From Thermoplasmata archaeon (GTDB lineage: Archaea; Thermoplasmatota; Thermoplasmata; Lutacidiplasmatales; UBA184), in NCBI GenBank assembly GCA_030039865.1, contig JASHUS010000004.1, forward strand, positions 1 to 5,125: DNA of 5,125 nucleotides. Reading direction: 5' to 3'. Under the pieces are notes generated by a model. It saw only the letters and a program-made list of their open reading frames with translations. It did no database searches and had not been told where the DNA came from. The translations under genes and the position numbers were made by a program. Shown here piece after piece: positions 1 to 5,125 of this stretch (its first letter is position 1; the number at the start of each line of letters is the position of its first letter).

Positions 1-1
1 G

Positions 2-796
2 GTCTTCGTCCGCTCCCCCACGCCGTCCCTCGCGGGCGCGCGAGAGTTCGGCGAGCAGCTCGCGAAGCGGTTCAGCCGCGAGGGCGTCACGTTCGAGTTC
101 CAGTCGGTCTACGAGGCGTTCTTCTCCCACGGCGTGAAGAAGCGCTACGTGGGCCGCACCGTCTGGCCGCGCGACGAGGTCATCGTCCGCGGCTACGAGA
201 CCCGGCGAACGGACGCCTTCGACTACCAGTCGGCGGCGCTCCTCGAGGTCTTCGACCTCATCCTCAAGGGGGACACGGAGGGCGCGGTCCGGCGATCGCG
301 CGAGCTCGTCGCCGCGGTGCGGAACCGCGAGGTTCCCGTCGAGCGCCTCGTCATCGGGCGGACCGTACGCGCCGAGGACGAGTACAACGAGGCGACGCGG
401 GATGCGCTGCCGTTCCTGCGGGTCTTCAAGCAGCTACGCGCGGAGGGCTACGACGTGATCCCCGGGATGCGCGTCTCCTGGATCGTGACGGACTCGCGCA
501 AGAGCCCGCAGGGCATCGAGCCGTGGGTCGACGGCCGGCCGTTCCCGAAGGAACCGGACTGGGACTACTACGCCGACCGGGTCGCGCAGACCCTCGGACG
601 CGTGACGGAGGTCTTCGACTGGCAAGCCGCCGACCTTCTGCGGGGGAGCCACCAGCAGCGGCTCGCGCCAGCCGAATCGCCCGAGGAAGCGGGTCCGCCC
701 GCCGGCCCCCCCGCGACGCTCGACACCTCTGTCTCGGAGCTGGGTAAACCCCCGCGGCGGCGGGCGACGAACCGCAGCCTCGCCGACTTCCAGTGA
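2..796 (+). CDS. polB: Archaeal family B DNA polymerase, C-terminal part (5' truncated by window edge)
   Basis: Replicative/repair DNA-dependent DNA polymerase; 264 codons are visible and the frame is open to the left edge, so any internal GTG (for example at 134) is not the start. The first visible residues, VFVRSPTPS, are what normally follows the catalytic YGDTDS motif C, so the active-site aspartates lie just outside. Seen next: the KKRY motif (about residues 46-49), which in this family contacts primer-template duplex at the palm-thumb junction; a YETRRTD segment (65-71) like the family's G-E-x-R-R-x-D; then the thumb, including VPVERLVIG, the G-M-R-V-S-W-I-V strand and DWDYYADRVAQTLGRV near 186-201. 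The globular part ends near residue 214. A Pro/Ala/Glu-rich linker of about 40 residues leads to a terminal NRSLADFQ resembling a PCNA-interacting peptide. The gene is convergent with the transporter gene, 9 bases between stops. Family assignment is firm; bacterial Pol II is less likely given the tail and archaeal context. Confidence 0.93.
   Translation, partial: VFVRSPTPSLAGAREFGEQLAKRFSREGVTFEFQSVYEAFFSHGVKKRYVGRTVWPRDEVIVRGYETRRTDAFDYQSAALLEVFDLILKGDTEGAVRRSRELVAAVRNREVPVERLVIGRTVRAEDEYNEATRDALPFLRVFKQLRAEGYDVIPGMRVSWIVTDSRKSPQGIEPWVDGRPFPKEPDWDYYADRVAQTLGRVTEVFDWQAADLLRGSHQQRLAPAESPEEAGPPAGPPATLDTSVSELGKPPRRRATNRSLADFQ
770..793 (+). other. Putative PCNA-interacting (PIP-like) peptide at the polymerase C terminus
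   Basis: The last eight codons of polB read NRSLADFQ. The PIP-box pattern is Q-x-x-hydrophobic-x-x-aromatic-aromatic. Here Asn replaces Gln, Leu and the first aromatic (Phe) are in register, and the second aromatic position is Gln. Position at the extreme C terminus after a flexible Pro-rich, then basic (PPRRR) linker is where archaeal family B polymerases carry their sliding-clamp peptide. The motif match is partial, so the role is inferred. Confidence 0.5.
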
Positions 797-805
797 GCTC
801 TCGGG

Positions 806-1756
806 CTAAGCGGCCGGTTCCGCGGGCTCGGCGGTGCCGACCGACGCCTCGGCGCCGGTGGCGCGCAATGTGAACAACGCCCCGACCACCGCGACCGGGA
901 TGCCGAGCACAGCGACCACGGGGAGCGACAGGTGGAGGACGAACGCGGAGAGCAGGAGGGTGAAGACGGGGATGCCGGTCATGAGCATCGGCGGTAGGAC
1001 GAGCCCGACGCGGCGAATGGCGTCGAAGTAGAGCACCTCGGCGAGGAAGAAGCTCGTCAGCCCGATCGCCACGAGCACGACCCAGGCCATGTCGCTTGGC
1101 GCCGCGAGCCCGGACCAACCCCCGGGGATCGCCGGCGCTAGGAGGAGGGTCACGATCCCCGACGCGAGCGTCGCCTGACCGACGACCGCGGACGGCGGCG
1201 CTCGCTCGTTCGCGCGGGCTGTGAGGAGGAAGTAGCCGGCGACCGACAGCGTGACCCCGGGCACGACCAGCCAGCCGATCGGCGGGATCGCGGCCAGGCT
1301 CTGCCCGCCGACGATCGCCATCGTGCCGCCGGCGAGGCTGAGCAAGAGGCCCAGCGCGAACCACGCCGACCGGATCTGCTCGCGGTGGGCGCCGAGCAGG
1401 AAGGCGACCGCGAGGGGGGTCGCGACGACGTCGCCGATGAGCGCGAGGAGCGACGCGTCGACCGGGCCGGCGAGATACGTCGCGGCGAGCACCGAGAGCT
1501 GCATGAGCACGAAGAACCCGGTCCGGACGTAGGCGAGGGGCTCGCGCCACACGGCGAGGAAGGCGCGGCCGTGGCCCGCCGCCACGGCCCACGCGGTGTA
1601 GGCGAGGCCTCCAAAGACGAACGGCCAGGCTACGATGGCGGAGGGCCGGGTGCTCGGCGAGATCGCGAGGACCAGGATGTACCACGTCGCCCAGCCGAAC
1701 GCGGCGGCGATCGAGAGACCGGCCGCCGTGGACCGGACGTGAGTGGCGCTCGGCAT
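806..1756 (-). CDS. EamA-like (drug/metabolite transporter superfamily) ten-helix membrane protein
   Basis: Predicted 316-residue inner-membrane permease; substrate cannot be told from sequence. Ten hydrophobic segments are visible at about residues 10-30, 40-60, 76-96, 99-121, 131-150, 159-180, 189-210, 223-243, 248-273 and 277-297, giving the two five-helix repeats of the EamA fold. Family-like stretches include the helix 3-4 region (AATYLAGPVDASLLALIGDV) and, in the second half, YFDAIRRVGLVLPPMLMTGI followed by PVAVVGALF. The Glu often found between helices 9 and 10 (L-G-E) is not seen; the sequence there is VLHLSL. The C terminus is a short Ala/Pro/Glu tail. ATG at 1756 is the only usable start: an in-frame stop lies about 30 bases upstream. 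It follows purM by 62 bases on the same strand, with a ribosome-binding site in the gap, so co-transcription with purM is plausible. Long ORFs in other frames here are high-GC artefacts. Confidence 0.88.
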   Translation of the reverse strand: MPSATHVRSTAAGLSIAAAFGWATWYILVLAISPSTRPSAIVAWPFVFGGLAYTAWAVAAGHGRAFLAVWREPLAYVRTGFFVLMQLSVLAATYLAGPVDASLLALIGDVVATPLAVAFLLGAHREQIRSAWFALGLLLSLAGGTMAIVGGQSLAAIPPIGWLVVPGVTLSVAGYFLLTARANERAPPSAVVGQATLASGIVTLLLAPAIPGGWSGLAAPSDMAWVVLVAIGLTSFFLAEVLYFDAIRRVGLVLPPMLMTGIPVFTLLLSAFVLHLSLPVVAVLGIPVAVVGALFTLRATGAEASVGTAEPAEPAA

Positions 1757-1770
1757 GTCCGCGACGCCCC

Positions 1771-1778
1771 GATCACCT
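1771..1778 (-). promoter_or_regulatory. Shine-Dalgarno sequence upstream of the EamA-like gene
   Basis: On the minus strand this reads AGGTGATC, an 8-base complement of the usual archaeal 16S rRNA 3' end (GATCACCT). It lies 14 bases before the ATG at 1756, longer than the usual 5-10, and no other start codon lies between. A ribosome-binding site plus absence of a TATA-like element at -25 supports translation from a transcript started further upstream, probably with purM. Confidence 0.55.
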
Positions 1779-1818
1779 GGCTAGGGCGACCTGACGCGAC
1801 GTGCCCGGTCCGCGGTCC

Positions 1819-2877
1819 TCACTCGTACCCCTCGTACCGCAACCCGAGCGCGGGTACCTCGATCCCCGAGCCCCGCTCGACATGGCCGATCTCGAGCGCG
1901 TCGGCGGCGCCGGCCCGCGCGAGCCGTCGACGGGTCTCGGCGAGGTGCGTGGGGCTGACGATCGCGGCGAAGCCGATCCCCATGTTGAACGTACGGAACA
2001 TCTCCTCGTCCGGCAGACTGCCGAGGCGCTGCAGCCACCCGAAGAGCGGCGGCGCCTCCGGCCATCGGTCCAGGACGAACGAAACCTCGGGATGGAGCCG
2101 CGCCAGGTTCCGGACCCCGCCCCCCGACAGGTGGACGAGCCCGTGGGTCTCGCTCCGCTCCGCGATCGCGTCCGACGCCTGGGCATAGACCCGCGTCGGG
2201 ACGAGGAGCTCGGGGCCCACGGGGACCGCCGCGCCCGGCCGTGGCTGGTCGAGGTCGACGTGGGACTCGGTGAGGAGCCGACGCGCGAGGGTGTAGCCGT
2301 TCGAGTGGAGGCCCACCGACGGGATCCCGAGGATGCGGTCGCCCGGGCGGATCCGTCCGCCCGTTACGGGCCGCCGACCGCGCGGAAAGAACCCGATCGC
2401 CGTTCCGCCGAGGTCGATCCCGTCGACGATCTCGGGCACGATCGCGGTCTCGCCGCCGAGGAGCGCGCACTCCGCCGCGCGCAGGCCGCGGTCGAGACCG
2501 CGTCCGATCGCCGCGAACGCCGCATCCTCCGGTCGCGCGCACAGGATCACGTCGACGAGCCCCGCGGTCCGCGCGCCCACCGCCGCGAGATCATTCACGT
2601 TGATCCCGACGATGTCCTCGCCGACCTCCTCCCAGCGACCGAGCTGCGCGGCGAGGAGCACCTTCGTGCCCACGGTGTCGGTCGTGATCGCGATCGTCTC
2701 GCGCCCGATCCGCACGAGACCGGCGAAATGTCCGGGCAGCTCGACCGGCCGTCCGTGCGTCGGGGGCGGGTGGTATCGGACGCCGGCGAGGAGTCCCGCG
2801 AGGGCCCGCGAGCGTCGGGCGACGTCGACACCGGCGCGCGCGTAGCTCCAGCCGCGGGCGGTCGGGGACGGCGCCAT
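1819..2877 (-). CDS. purM: Phosphoribosylformylglycinamidine cyclo-ligase (AIR synthetase)
   Basis: Cytosolic enzyme of de novo purine synthesis: converts FGAM with ATP to aminoimidazole ribonucleotide. With the start chosen here the product is 352 residues, near the family's usual 330-350. Family signatures in order: SYARAGVD (11-18, start of the PurM fold), TTDTVGTK (65-72, nucleotide/metal-binding Asp), GINVNDLAAVGA (91-102), LLGGETA (139-145), PSVGLHSNGYTLAR (186-199), HLSGGGVRNLARL (249-261; the usual form has Thr where Ser is here), and FNMGIGF (297-303). These make the call firm. An upstream in-frame ATG at 2946 would add 23 basic residues; ATG 2877 is preferred because SYxxAGVD normally sits near the N terminus and a TATA-like TAATTT is centred about 25 bases upstream, fitting a leaderless message. 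No other pur gene is present. It is divergent from pyrC and precedes the EamA-like gene on the same strand. Confidence 0.95.
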   Translation of the reverse strand: MAPSPTARGWSYARAGVDVARRSRALAGLLAGVRYHPPPTHGRPVELPGHFAGLVRIGRETIAITTDTVGTKVLLAAQLGRWEEVGEDIVGINVNDLAAVGARTAGLVDVILCARPEDAAFAAIGRGLDRGLRAAECALLGGETAIVPEIVDGIDLGGTAIGFFPRGRRPVTGGRIRPGDRILGIPSVGLHSNGYTLARRLLTESHVDLDQPRPGAAVPVGPELLVPTRVYAQASDAIAERSETHGLVHLSGGGVRNLARLHPEVSFVLDRWPEAPPLFGWLQRLGSLPDEEMFRTFNMGIGFAAIVSPTHLAETRRRLARAGAADALEIGHVERGSGIEVPALGLRYEGYE

Positions 2878-2896
2878 CGACCGACCCACCGTCCGC

Positions 2897-2908
2897 GGGA
2901 AATTACCC
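2897..2908 (-). promoter_or_regulatory. Putative purM promoter: TATA-like element inside a near-palindrome
   Basis: On the minus strand 2905-2900 reads TAATTT, preceded by the purine run AAGGG that could serve as a BRE-like element. It is centred about 25 bases before the purM ATG at 2877, the spacing expected for an archaeal TATA box and a transcript beginning at the start codon. The surrounding 12 bases (plus strand GGGAAATTACCC) match their reverse complement at 10 of 12 positions, so a regulator-binding site overlapping the TATA element is possible. This is one of the few AT-rich spots in the window. Confidence 0.5.
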
Positions 2909-2932
2909 TTGGCCCCTCGGAGCGCACGGCTC

Positions 2933-2938
2933 TTTACA
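2933..2938 (+). promoter_or_regulatory. Putative pyrC promoter: TATA-like element
   Basis: TTTACA is centred about 25 bases before the pyrC ATG at 2961 and stands out in very GC-rich DNA. The spacing fits an archaeal TATA box driving a leaderless mRNA; no convincing Shine-Dalgarno is seen before the ATG. The upstream bases do not form a strong purine BRE, so this is moderate evidence only. The same bases read on the minus strand (TGTAAA) could alternatively serve purM with a roughly 30-base leader. Confidence 0.45.
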
Positions 2939-2960
2939 CCCGTCATCGTGCGCGCGCTCG

Positions 2961-4298
2961 ATGCCTCGCCGCCGCTCGCCCGGTCCGGATCGCCCCCCGG
3001 AGCTGGCGCTCATCCTGGCGGGCCGGGCGTTCGTCCGCGGTCGTCTCCAGCCGGTCGAGATCGCGATCGACGACACCGGCCGGATCGAGTCGGTCGGAAA
3101 GGTCCGGCACGGCGCCCCTCGCCGCGACGTCGGCGAGGCGGTGATCCTACCCGCCGCGACCGATCTCCACGTCCACTTCCGCGAGCCCGGAGGTCCGGAC
3201 GAGGTCGAGAACCTCGCGACCGGTACGCTGGGGGCCGCGCTCGGGGGGGTGACGCTCGTCGGCGACATGCCGAACCACCCGGAACCGATCACGGACGCGG
3301 AGCGTCTGCGGGAGAAGGCCCGTCGGGTCCCGGGCCGCGCGGCGGTCGACGTTCTGCTCTATGCGAATCCGCTCGGGTCGCCCGATCTCGAGTCGCTGGC
3401 CCGGGTCGCGGGCGGGTTCAAGGTCTTCCTCAGCCCCACGACCGGGGTCCCCGACGTACCCGATCCGTCCGAGCTCCCCCAACTCCTCGCCCGGCTCGCC
3501 GCGCTCGACCTGCCCGTCGCGGTCCACGCGGAGGACCCGGGACATTTCGCGCCGGCCGTCGATCCCCGCGACCCGGTGGACTGGAACCGCTGCCGACCTC
3601 CGGCCGCGGAGCTCGCCGCGGTCGAACGGCTCCTGCCGGCGCCGCCCCGCCTTCGGCTGCACGTCGCCCACGTGACCGAAGCGGGCGTGGCCGAGAAGCT
3701 GCGGGCGGCGGGCGTCTCGTTCGAGGCGACGCCCCAGCACCTGCTGCTCTCGGAGCGCTCGGGCACCGACGCGCGCTTCAAGGTCAACCCGCCGCTCCGC
3801 TCGGACGCCGACCGCCGGGCGCTCTGGGAGCTCTTCGCACGCGGCGGCGTCCCCGTGCTCGCGAGCGACCACGCGCCCCACTCCCGGTCGGCGAAGGAAC
3901 TTCCCTTCGACCGGGCCCCGAGCGGCATGCCCGGGGTCGAGACGATGCTGCCGCTGATGCTGGCCCGCGTCCGCGCCGGGGACCTTGACCTCGCGACCCT
4001 CCTCGCGGCCGCCTGCGACCGGCCCGCGCGCTGGCTCGGCCAGCCCTTGGGCCGGATCGCCCCGGGGCACCGGGCGAACCTGGTCATCGTCGACTTCCGC
4101 TCGCATGCGCCCCTGTCGGGCCGTACGCTCCACGCGCCCGCCGGGTGGACCGCGTTCGAAGGGTGGGACGCGGTCCGACCCCGCGACCTCTATCGCGACG
4201 GCATCCGGATCGTCGAGGACGGCGAGTTCGTCGGCGCCCCCCGCGGGGAGGTCGTCCGACCCGAGTTCGCGCGGAGCGTGGATCCGCCCGGCGCCTAG
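2961..4298 (+). CDS. pyrC: Dihydroorotase (type I, amidohydrolase superfamily)
   Basis: Cytosolic metalloenzyme of pyrimidine biosynthesis: reversible cyclisation of carbamoyl-aspartate to dihydroorotate. The product is 445 residues, slightly above the usual 420-430, with a basic N-terminal extension of about 15 residues. Signatures: DLHVHFREPG (68-77; H70 and H72 metal ligands, R74 substrate), DMPN (102-105), GFKVFLSPTTG (152-162; K154 is the likely carboxylated bridging lysine), VHAED (188-192; H189), LHVAHVTEAG (233-242; H237 is the likely ligand), FKVNPPLR (273-280), ASDHAPHS (301-308; D303 catalytic) and PSGMPGVETMLPLML (320-334). Together these separate it from hydantoinases and dihydropyrimidinases. 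One oddity: TPQHLLL (257-263) where dihydroorotases usually have a PHHL motif. All expected metal ligands are present, so activity is expected. It is divergent from purM; its stop overlaps the convergent DedA stop. Confidence 0.95.
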   Translation: MPRRRSPGPDRPPELALILAGRAFVRGRLQPVEIAIDDTGRIESVGKVRHGAPRRDVGEAVILPAATDLHVHFREPGGPDEVENLATGTLGAALGGVTLVGDMPNHPEPITDAERLREKARRVPGRAAVDVLLYANPLGSPDLESLARVAGGFKVFLSPTTGVPDVPDPSELPQLLARLAALDLPVAVHAEDPGHFAPAVDPRDPVDWNRCRPPAAELAAVERLLPAPPRLRLHVAHVTEAGVAEKLRAAGVSFEATPQHLLLSERSGTDARFKVNPPLRSDADRRALWELFARGGVPVLASDHAPHSRSAKELPFDRAPSGMPGVETMLPLMLARVRAGDLDLATLLAAACDRPARWLGQPLGRIAPGHRANLVIVDFRSHAPLSGRTLHAPAGWTAFEGWDAVRPRDLYRDGIRIVEDGEFVGAPRGEVVRPEFARSVDPPGA

Positions 4299-4996
4299 TC
4301 CCGCCGAGGAGGGGCCGCCGTGTCGCCGGCGGGCCGAGCCGCGGGAAGGTCCGCCCTCGGGGCGCGACGGGGCGGCCAGCCCCAGGCGAGGACCCCCGCG
4401 ACGAGCAGGCCCAGGTAGACGACGCCCGCCGCGATCAGCACGAGCAGCGGGAGGTTGAGCACCGCGAAGTACGAGGAGATCGCGCGCCAGTCCGAACGCA
4501 GGAGGATGCCGGCGTAGACGAAGGCGAGCGTGTACGGGATCGAGCCGATCAGGGTGAAGACCCCGAACCGACCCGGCGCCATCCGGGCGGTCCCGGCGGG
4601 GAAGGAGATGTACGCCCGGAGCACCGGGAGGAGGCGGAAGAGCGCGACGGTCGATTCTCCGTGCCGCGCGAAGTACCGATCGACGCGCTCGAGGCGGCTC
4701 GCATCGATCCGCAACCGGCCGAGGCCGGCCCCGGTCATGCGGGTGCGGCCCCAGCGACCGATCGCGTAGCCCGCGTACGACCCCGCCAACCCGGCCACGA
4801 GCGCCACGAGGAGCACACCGGCGAGGGAGAACGTGCCCGCCGCCACGAGGAACCCGGCGAGCGGCAGGATCACCTCGCTCGGGAGGGGCGGGATCCCGAG
4901 GTTGGACACCGCGACCAGCGCGAAGAGCCCGGCGAGGCCACCCGCGCTGATCGTCGCGATGATAAAGTCGGTGAGCGAGCCGAGAATCGAGAACAT
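4295..4996 (-). CDS. DedA / SNARE-associated (VTT-domain) family membrane protein
   Basis: Predicted 233-residue integral membrane protein. DedA-family members act in lipid scrambling or flipping, membrane homeostasis and proton-dependent transport; which applies here cannot be read from sequence. Seen: hydrophobic segments near 10-30 and 42-70, the re-entrant-loop signature GIPPLPSE (34-41), GSYAGYAIGRWGR (72-84), then the strongest family block, LFRLLPVLRAYISFPAGTAR (119-138), with both conserved arginines R121 and R127 and the PAG-x-A-R-M segment, followed by FGVFTLIGSIPYTLAFVYAG and a last helix near 180-205. The C-terminal 28 residues are Pro/Arg/Ala rich and cytoplasmic-like. The acidic residue commonly found before N-L-G (E-N/S-x-G) is Ser31 here. 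ATG at 4996 gives a start directly before the first helix; no strong ribosome-binding site or TATA element is visible. The gene starts 30 bases after a same-strand partial gene, so they may form an operon. Confidence 0.88.
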   Translation of the reverse strand: MFSILGSLTDFIIATISAGGLAGLFALVAVSNLGIPPLPSEVILPLAGFLVAAGTFSLAGVLLVALVAGLAGSYAGYAIGRWGRTRMTGAGLGRLRIDASRLERVDRYFARHGESTVALFRLLPVLRAYISFPAGTARMAPGRFGVFTLIGSIPYTLAFVYAGILLRSDWRAISSYFAVLNLPLLVLIAAGVVYLGLLVAGVLAWGWPPRRAPRADLPAARPAGDTAAPPRRD

Positions 4997-5026
4997 CCGT
5001 CGGCCGTCCCCCGCGCCGTGGGCACA

Positions 5027-5125
5027 CTACGAGAGGGCCGCAGGACCGAACACGAGCCGGAACGGGGTGGAGAGGTGCGGCTCGGTACGCGCCGGTATCC
5101 CGTCGAACTCGAGCGGCGTCTGGCA
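5027..5125 (-). CDS. C-terminal end of an unidentified protein (start beyond right edge)
   Basis: A minus-strand frame is open from the right edge to a TAG (plus-strand CTA at 5027-5029), giving 32 codons; the peptide ends RLVFGPAALS. By my count the third codon position is about 88% GC, the first about 69% and the second about 56%, the order expected for real coding sequence in a high-GC genome and not for a shadow frame. It lies 30 bases upstream of the DedA gene on the same strand, which fits an operon. Other frames are also open over this short stretch, so openness alone is not evidence. I do not recognise the family; the piece is too short for a function. Confidence 0.5.
   Translation of the reverse strand, partial: CQTPLEFDGIPARTEPHLSTPFRLVFGPAALS

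Noticed and set aside
797..805. Transcription terminator between the convergent polB and transporter genes
   Set aside because: The gap is 9 bases and no T-rich tract or convincing hairpin is seen there on either strand.
426..1685. 419-codon minus-strand ORF overlapping both polB and the EamA-like gene
   Set aside because: The translation is Arg/Pro-rich low-complexity sequence with no domain, and it lies out of frame with two well-supported genes; stop codons are rare in such GC-rich DNA.
2878..2946. N-terminal extension of PurM starting at ATG 2946
   Set aside because: The 23 added residues are basic and unlike the PurM fold; the start would sit 14 bases from the pyrC ATG and place the TATA-like TAATTT inside the coding region. 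Not fully excluded.
1801..3144. 447-codon plus-strand ORF antisense to all of purM
   Set aside because: The opposite strand carries a complete set of PurM motifs; this translation is charged and low-complexity and recognisable as the antisense of a high-GC gene.
2909..3988. 359-codon plus-strand ORF overlapping pyrC in another frame
   Set aside because: Arg/Gly/Pro-rich composition without motifs; it is the frame-shifted shadow of dihydroorotase.
3147..5027. 626-codon minus-strand ORF, the longest in the window, antisense to pyrC and overlapping the DedA gene
   Set aside because: It has no recognisable motif, an Arg/Gly/Asp/Glu-rich composition, and spans two genes with clear family signatures in other frames.
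1..5125. A new defence, mobile or other undescribed multi-gene system
   Set aside because: All well-supported genes belong to housekeeping or common membrane-protein families; no repeats, integrase, transposase, toxin-antitoxin pair or composition shift was seen on reading both strands.

Overview
The window is about 70% GC by eye and densely coded, with gene-to-gene gaps of a few to about 85 bases. It looks archaeal. The left edge carries the C-terminal part of an archaeal-type family B DNA polymerase ending in a PCNA-binding-like peptide, and two divergent genes have AT-rich TATA-like hexamers centred about 25 bases before their ATG codons, as expected for leaderless archaeal transcripts. 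One gene is preceded by an 8-base match to the archaeal anti-Shine-Dalgarno. Proteins are Arg/Ala/Pro rich and not strongly acidic, which argues against a halophile. A GC-rich member of the Thermoplasmatota or a neighbouring euryarchaeal lineage is my best guess, but this is inference.

Layout. 2-796 (+): 3' end of polB, running off the left edge just after the expected motif C. 806-1756 (-): EamA/DMT-family ten-helix transporter, convergent with polB. 1819-2877 (-): purM, AIR synthetase of purine biosynthesis, upstream of the transporter on the same strand. 2878-2960: divergent promoter region. 2961-4298 (+): pyrC, dihydroorotase of pyrimidine biosynthesis. 4295-4996 (-): DedA/SNARE-associated membrane protein, whose stop codon overlaps the pyrC stop in a CTAG tetramer. 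5027-5125 (-): the last 32 codons of an unidentified gene running off the right edge, 30 bases upstream of the DedA gene.

How the genes relate. The clearest functional unit is the divergent purM/pyrC pair: one purine and one pyrimidine biosynthetic enzyme read outward from an 83-base region holding two TATA-like elements and a 12-base near-palindrome. This arrangement could coordinate nucleotide supply, and sits next to a replicative polymerase gene. The transporter may be co-transcribed with purM, and the DedA gene with the unidentified right-edge gene.

I found no mobile element, CRISPR array, RNA gene, toxin-antitoxin pair or defence system, and no convincing sign of an undescribed multi-gene system. 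The items worth a second look are promoter architecture, substitutions at conserved positions in the DedA protein and dihydroorotase, and the polymerase tail.
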